From a virus, in the IMG/VR virus record IMGVR_UViG_3300045976_000128, positions 1 through 41,096 of that record: a stretch of DNA of 41,096 nucleotides. One strand, written 5' to 3'. The notes under the pieces are model-generated. The model had not been told where the DNA came from, ran no database searches, and saw only the letters and a list, made by a program, of their open reading frames with translations. Made by a program: the position numbers and the translations under genes. Shown piece by piece: positions 37,689 to 41,096 of this stretch. Position 1 is the first letter of the stretch, and each line of letters starts with the position of its first letter.

Positions 37689-38097
37689 CCTTGAAGCCGG
37701 GGATGCCGTTGACGACCGGGATGTCGTAGACCCGCGTCAGGGAGACGATCCCCTTCTTCGGCCGGCGGCGCCGGACCTTCAACTCGTCGGAGGCGGGGAA
37801 CTCGGCGGCGATCTCCCGAAGCTCGTCGATCAGCTTCGCCCAATCCGCCGGGTGCAGCGTGACCTCGCGGAGCCGGTCGGCCCGTTCGACCTCGCAGGCC
37901 TTGACGGGGATGAGGCCGCGCTCGGCCAGCCACACGGCCCGCTTCTGCGTCAGCGGCGTCGCCAGGACGAAGCCCTCCGGCGTGTGGCGGTCGATCCGCA
38001 GGGCGACGATCTCCAAGTCCTCGACCTTCGACCACGCGATCTCCTCGAAGAGCGCGTTGCGGATCGACTCGCCGCGATAGGTGGACTTCTCCGTCAT
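37672..38097 (-). CDS. Hypothetical protein, last gene of the left operon
   Basis: 141 aa from the ATG at 38097 (ATGA overlap). Alpha/beta pattern: LEIVALRIDRHTPEGFVLA, ADWAKLIDELREIAAEFP, VYDIPVVNGIPGFKVSW. No family recognised. The 3' end overlaps the rusA coding end tail to tail. Confidence 0.68.
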   Translation of the reverse strand: MTEKSTYRGESIRNALFEEIAWSKVEDLEIVALRIDRHTPEGFVLATPLTQKRAVWLAERGLIPVKACEVERADRLREVTLHPADWAKLIDELREIAAEFPASDELKVRRRRPKKGIVSLTRVYDIPVVNGIPGFKVSWPD

Positions 38098-38405
38098 CGC
38101 CGCTGCTGCGCCTCGAGGTCGACGCCCTCGCAGACGAACAGGCGTACCGGCGCCGCGTCGAAGCAGAGCCGCCACTTTTTGAGGACATACTCGACGGTGC
38201 GAGGTTCCAACGCTTCGACCGGGATCGGGCCGTCCTCGGGGACGTACCTGATCTCCGGCGGCGGGCTGAGGAACCTGATGACGCGGTCGCGGATGGCGAT
38301 GACCTCCCCGTCGCGAGGTCCGCCGACCAGCTGCGCCGCCGCCTGCGACGGCAGCGGGCGGCCCGCCGGTCCCCACTCGACCAGCAGGCGATCCCAGCCG
38401 GTCAC
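38094..38405 (-). CDS. Small phage-type hypothetical (GGPRDGE motif)
   Basis: 103 aa, GTG start (GTGA overlap). AQLVGGPRDGEVIAI is a short motif seen in many small actinophage proteins, followed by strands and a C-terminal YVLKKWRLCFD. Function unknown. Confidence 0.66.
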   Translation of the reverse strand: MTGWDRLLVEWGPAGRPLPSQAAAQLVGGPRDGEVIAIRDRVIRFLSPPPEIRYVPEDGPIPVEALEPRTVEYVLKKWRLCFDAAPVRLFVCEGVDLEAQQRR

Positions 38406-38794
38406 GACTCCGGGGCGACGAGTCCGAGGAAGTCGTCGAGGTCGAGCGTCCCGGCCCGCAGTTCGCCGATGGCCGTCTCGAGGGAGGCCAGGCGGTCGAG
38501 CGCTGCGCGGTCTTGGAATTTCCGCGCCACGACGCCGACCTGTAGCGCGTGGCAGGCGGCGCCGAAGGCGGTCAACGTCGCGTTGCCCTCGACGCGGCGC
38601 TGACAGATGGAGGCGAAGGCCTTCATCGCCTCGAGGTCGATCTCCTCCTCCTCGCACCACTCCTCCGGGCCGATGCCGGAGTCGAGGACGAGGCGCAGGG
38701 CGCGGCCGAGGACCGGGTCGGCCATGACCTCCTCGAAGAGCTCGTCGTCGGTCTTCTTCGGCTGCTTCTGCTCGTCGGGGGTCGGGTCGGCCAT
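38402..38794 (-). CDS. Hypothetical protein
   Basis: 130 aa (TGATG start overlap plus an upstream start-associated element). Acidic N-terminus; helices with KAFASICQRRVEGNATLTAFGAACHALQVGVVARKF; ends in LDLDDFLGLVAPES. No family recognised. Confidence 0.66.
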   Translation of the reverse strand: MADPTPDEQKQPKKTDDELFEEVMADPVLGRALRLVLDSGIGPEEWCEEEEIDLEAMKAFASICQRRVEGNATLTAFGAACHALQVGVVARKFQDRAALDRLASLETAIGELRAGTLDLDDFLGLVAPES

Positions 38795-39168
38795 CAGGAC
38801 TCCTCTCCCGGCGCTGCGACGAGTTCGTCGAGCCGATCCGGCGTCATCATCGCCGCGAGGCGGATGCCGGCGGCGAGGCCCATCGTGAACGTGCCGCCCA
38901 CCGTCGACCGGATGACCACGCCCGCCGCCGTATCGGCGTCGAACGGAGCGCCCGCGTCGAGCAGGGCTTTCTTCGCCTCCTCGACGTTGGCCGGGTCGGT
39001 CCCGTACTTGATCTGCGCGTCGACGATCTGATCGGTTCGGGTCCACAGCGCCGTCTCGCAGAGGCCGAGGAAGGGCGCCGTATGCGTCTCGGCCCAATCG
39101 AGGGCTTCGTCGATTTCCGGGCCGTGCAGCTTGCCGTCATCGGGGACATCGCGCTTCGCGTCGCTCAT
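38794..39168 (-). CDS. Hypothetical protein
   Basis: 124 aa (ATGA start overlap). It contains DEALDWAETHTAPFLGLCETALWTRTD and a glycine/alanine-rich segment, VGGTFTMGLAAGIRLAAMM, which is hydrophobic but short for a membrane helix. Unknown function. Confidence 0.66.
   Translation of the reverse strand: MSDAKRDVPDDGKLHGPEIDEALDWAETHTAPFLGLCETALWTRTDQIVDAQIKYGTDPANVEEAKKALLDAGAPFDADTAAGVVIRSTVGGTFTMGLAAGIRLAAMMTPDRLDELVAAPGEES
38798..38807 (-). promoter_or_regulatory. Start-associated RBS element (gene 38402-38794)
   Basis: Minus strand reads CGGGAGAGGAGTCCTG before ATG. It lies inside the end of the previous gene. Confidence 0.72.
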
Positions 39169-39443
39169 CGCTTCTTCCTACCTTTCGTTCGTTCCGCCAG
39201 TTGCGCCCGCAGCCGCGCTATCTCTTCCTCGGCCGCGAGGTACTTCTTCTTCCAGTTGGTCCGGGGTTTGGACGGGCCGCTCGGTTTCCTACGGACGCGG
39301 ACCCGCCGAAGCTCGACGTGATTCTCCCGTTCCCATTGCTCGAGCCGGCATTTGTCGGAGTGGAAGCGCTTGCGCGAGTTCGTCGTCTCGAAGACGACTT
39401 CACACGTCTCGTTCGCGCATTCGATAGACCGGGCATCCGCCAT
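39165..39443 (-). CDS. Zinc-finger-like protein with coiled-coil tail
   Basis: 92 aa. CANETCEVVFETTNSRKRFHSDKCRLEQWERE gives C-x4-C and H-x3-C, like the FCS/CGNR-type zinc fingers of actinobacteria. A basic segment and a helix follow (YLAAEEEIARLRAQLAERTK). It has no ribosome-binding site and follows a 58-bp gap, so it may start a separate transcript. Probably DNA-binding. Confidence 0.7.
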   Translation of the reverse strand: MADARSIECANETCEVVFETTNSRKRFHSDKCRLEQWERENHVELRRVRVRRKPSGPSKPRTNWKKKYLAAEEEIARLRAQLAERTKGRKKR

Positions 39444-39501
39444 ATGCCGCTGAGCATCGTTGACAACGCTGCGGACGGAACGGATTGCATCGCCGGGCGT
39501 C

Positions 39502-39909
39502 CTACCCTTGGAGAGGGGTCGCGGCGCCGAGAGGCGGCCCTACGAAGTGCCGCTCGAGGCGCCCCTGCATCAGCGTCTCGGCCGCGAACTCCTCGACCGA
39601 GGGCGGCAGCCAGGCCCGGACGATCCTGATCTTCGACTCGGCCTTCAAGCGGTTGTGATGGCCGCAGAGCAGCCAGCCGTTCCGACCATCGGCGAGCAGG
39701 TCGTCGAGCGTCTTGCCGAGCGCCGCTTCGACCTCGGCGCGGCGAGGGTGGGATTTGATCCACCGCTGCTCGAGGACGTGGTCGCTCTCGAGGTCGCCGG
39801 GGAAGCGTTCGTCGCAGCCGCCAAGGTGGGCGAGCTCGCAGACGGGGCGCGGGAGCCGGAGGCTGGCGAGGTAGATGACCTCTTCGCGGTGGCGCTGCTG
39901 CGGCGTCAC
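39502..39909 (-). CDS. HNH endonuclease
   Basis: 135 aa from a GTG at 39909 (GTGA overlap). CELAHLGGCDERFPGDLESDHVLEQRWI supplies the first Cys/His part and the D-H pair. NGWLLCGHHNRLKAESKI is the distal H-H-N core, together forming the beta-beta-alpha-metal site. In many phages an HNH protein helps the terminase cut DNA; here it lies about 7 kb upstream of the terminase small subunit on the circle. It could alternatively be a homing-type enzyme. Confidence 0.82.
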   Translation of the reverse strand: MTPQQRHREEVIYLASLRLPRPVCELAHLGGCDERFPGDLESDHVLEQRWIKSHPRRAEVEAALGKTLDDLLADGRNGWLLCGHHNRLKAESKIRIVRAWLPPSVEEFAAETLMQGRLERHFVGPPLGAATPLQG

Positions 39910-40115
39910 CGCTCGCCCACGATCCACACGAAGGCGTCGTTGCGGAGCTCCCACGTCCGCGCCCGTCCTCGGTAGGAGGTCGTGACCGTCTGCGAACCGC
40001 CCTCCTCTTCGGGATCGCCGACGATGTCGATGACCTCGCGCTCGCCTTCGCCGCGTTCGCGTTCGATGAGGTCGCCGACGCGGACCTCGAAGCCTTTGAC
40101 TCGCACCGGCTCCAC
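39906..40115 (-). CDS. Hypothetical small-barrel protein
   Basis: 69 aa, GTG start. VKGFEVRVGDLIERERGEGEREVIDIVGDPE then TVTTSYRGRARTWELRNDAFVWIV suggests a compact beta barrel. It is coupled to the HNH gene by GTGA. Unknown function. Confidence 0.64.
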   Translation of the reverse strand: MEPVRVKGFEVRVGDLIERERGEGEREVIDIVGDPEEEGGSQTVTTSYRGRARTWELRNDAFVWIVGER

Positions 40116-40118
40116 GGG

Positions 40119-40535
40119 TCAGCTGCCCTTACCGATGAAGCCGTTGACGGCCATCTGATCGCGGACTTCTCTCGCCAGCTGCGCGGCCGACTGCACTCGC
40201 TCGATGTCGAAGCTGCCGAGGGCGTCGCGCACCATCGCTTCGCAGTTGCCGAGGACGGCGCGATAGAGCATCGCGACGGTGCGGGTGCAATGCACCGAGG
40301 CCTCGACGACCTCCTCGGCGGTGAGGTAGACGCCCCCCCCCTCGACCGGGTCTTGCGTCAACCGCTGGACCGACATCATCCCGCTCGGCGCTGCCTTGAC
40401 CTCGACCTTCGGATGCACGACGAAGCGGCACTCGTCGGCGTCGTAGTTGCTGATGCCGAGGATGCCGTTGGGCGCGTCCCCGACCGAGCGGATGGCGCCG
40501 CTCTTCGCGTAGTGCTTGATCTTCAGTCCCGCCAT
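40119..40535 (-). CDS. Paralogue A of a duplicated hypothetical family
   Basis: 138 aa. LKIKHYAKSGAIRSVGDAPNGILGI at the start, then YLTAEEVVEASVHCTRTVAMLYRAVLGNCEAMVRDALGSFDIERVQSAAQLAREV. Both segments align by eye with the protein at 40643-41041, one gene away. It is separated from the cysteine-rich gene upstream by a directly abutting TAG-ATG. The family is unknown. Confidence 0.7.
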   Translation of the reverse strand: MAGLKIKHYAKSGAIRSVGDAPNGILGISNYDADECRFVVHPKVEVKAAPSGMMSVQRLTQDPVEGGGVYLTAEEVVEASVHCTRTVAMLYRAVLGNCEAMVRDALGSFDIERVQSAAQLAREVRDQMAVNGFIGKGS

Positions 40536-40646
40536 CTAGACGTACTCCTCCTCGTCAGGTTCGTAATACCAGCAGCCGCAGCCCTCGACCTGGCACTCGC
40601 CCATCTGATCGTGCTCGTCGTCGGCGTGGCCGCAGACGCAGGTCAT
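40536..40646 (-). CDS. 36-aa cysteine-rich mini-protein
   Basis: MTCVCGHADDEHDQMGECQV and onward has five cysteines and two histidines in 36 residues (CVCGH, H, C, CGC), enough for one zinc site; the C-terminus is acidic. It is inserted between two paralogous genes with ATGA and TAGATG junctions. Confidence 0.65.
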   Translation of the reverse strand: MTCVCGHADDEHDQMGECQVEGCGCWYYEPDEEEYV

Positions 40647-41041
40647 CGCGGCCCGTAGCCCGCTTCGCCGAGCGCGGCGGCGACGCGCAGGGCGAGTTCG
40701 TAGTAGGCGGCGAACTCCTCGAGCCGGAAGCTGGCGAGCGCTCGGCGCACCGCCTCCTCCATCGTCGCCATCATCGCCTTCCACAGGACGTTCGCCTCTT
40801 CGGCGCCGGCCAGCCCGTCGACGACCTCCTCGACGCCGACCCAATCCGCGCCGGAGAGGTCCGCGTCGAAGCGGGCTTTCAGGTCGCGGCCGGGGATGTC
40901 CGGCTCGATGGTCGGGTCGATGGCGAAGCCGGGCGGGTGGTCGGGCGGCATCGCGGCGATGACCAACATGCCGGGCAGGTCGCCGGTCGACCGAAGGGCG
41001 CCCTGCTCCCTCGAGTAGCGGATCGTGAGATCAGCCGCCAT
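40643..41041 (-). CDS. Paralogue B of a duplicated hypothetical family
   Basis: 132 aa. LTIRYSREQGALRSTGDLPGMLVIAA and WVGVEEVVDGLAGAEEANVLWKAMMATMEEAVRRALASFRLEEFAAYYELALRV parallel paralogue A. Its first 72 bases are repeated at the left end of the contig because the molecule is circular. It starts immediately after the stop of the gene at 73-366. Confidence 0.72.
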   Translation of the reverse strand: MAADLTIRYSREQGALRSTGDLPGMLVIAAMPPDHPPGFAIDPTIEPDIPGRDLKARFDADLSGADWVGVEEVVDGLAGAEEANVLWKAMMATMEEAVRRALASFRLEEFAAYYELALRVAAALGEAGYGPR

Positions 41042-41096
41042 CTACTTCTTCCGGTGCGCCTCGGCGTTGGGGCAGGTCGCGAAGTGCGACGTGTAG
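40970..41096. repeat. Right copy of 127-bp terminal direct repeat
   Basis: Identical to 1-127. Removing one copy closes the genome to a 40,969-bp circle and restores continuous gene order across the join. Confidence 0.95.

Noticed and set aside
39444-39501. Leftward promoter with TTGTCA as -35 in the gap before the zinc-finger gene
   Set aside because: No acceptable -10 at 16-18 bases; only TATGGC, overlapping the start codon.

Overview
The window is a complete tailed-phage genome of the siphovirus type (long non-contractile tail). The first 127 bases are repeated exactly as the last 127, so the contig closes into a circle of 40,969 bp. Base composition is strongly GC-rich and GTG starts are frequent. 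The lysis genes include a muramidase and a VanY-like peptidase with a peptidoglycan-binding domain, and one tail-tip protein resembles Gp37 of Rhodococcus phage ReqiPepy6. Together these suggest an actinobacterial or related high-GC Gram-positive host; this is inference. I see no integrase, excisionase, partition gene or convincing CI-type repressor, and no DNA polymerase, tRNA or CRISPR array. The phage looks lytic and dependent on the host replisome.

Almost every gene is on the minus strand and is read leftward. In transcription order from about 36.9 kb: a replication module (O-like initiator with an internal iteron array, helicase-loader-like protein); small accessory genes with a zinc ribbon, a DUF1508-like protein and a C5 cytosine methyltransferase; terminase small subunit; ten tiny genes; terminase large subunit, portal, scaffold, a HExxH protein, major capsid protein; neck proteins, tail terminator, major tail protein, tail chaperones with a probable -1 frameshift, tape measure; Dit, tail-tip and fibre-like proteins; then lysis (three small membrane proteins, VanY peptidase, lysozyme, holin-like protein).

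Left of about 6.7 kb a second leftward operon starts from a recognisable promoter with an overlapping palindromic operator. It holds recombination-type genes: a HTH protein, a RecT/Rad52-like candidate, a Spo11/Topo VI-A-like Toprim protein and an iron-sulfur RecB-family nuclease. It continues across the contig join into small genes including an HNH endonuclease and a pair of diverged paralogues, and ends at 37.67 kb. The only rightward gene is a RusA-type resolvase, which starts in a 229 bp divergent region and overlaps the last leftward gene tail to tail.

Translation shows two styles. Most genes overlap the previous one by 1-4 bases (TGATG, ATGA, GTGA), which implies translational coupling. 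Eleven genes instead carry a conserved extended ribosome-binding element, about AACCGAGAGGAGTCAC, just before the start codon. One inverted copy of that element sits in the loop of a strong terminator hairpin just downstream of the capsid genes. A leftward transcript would therefore display a loop antisense to all those start sites. This is the most unusual feature of the window.
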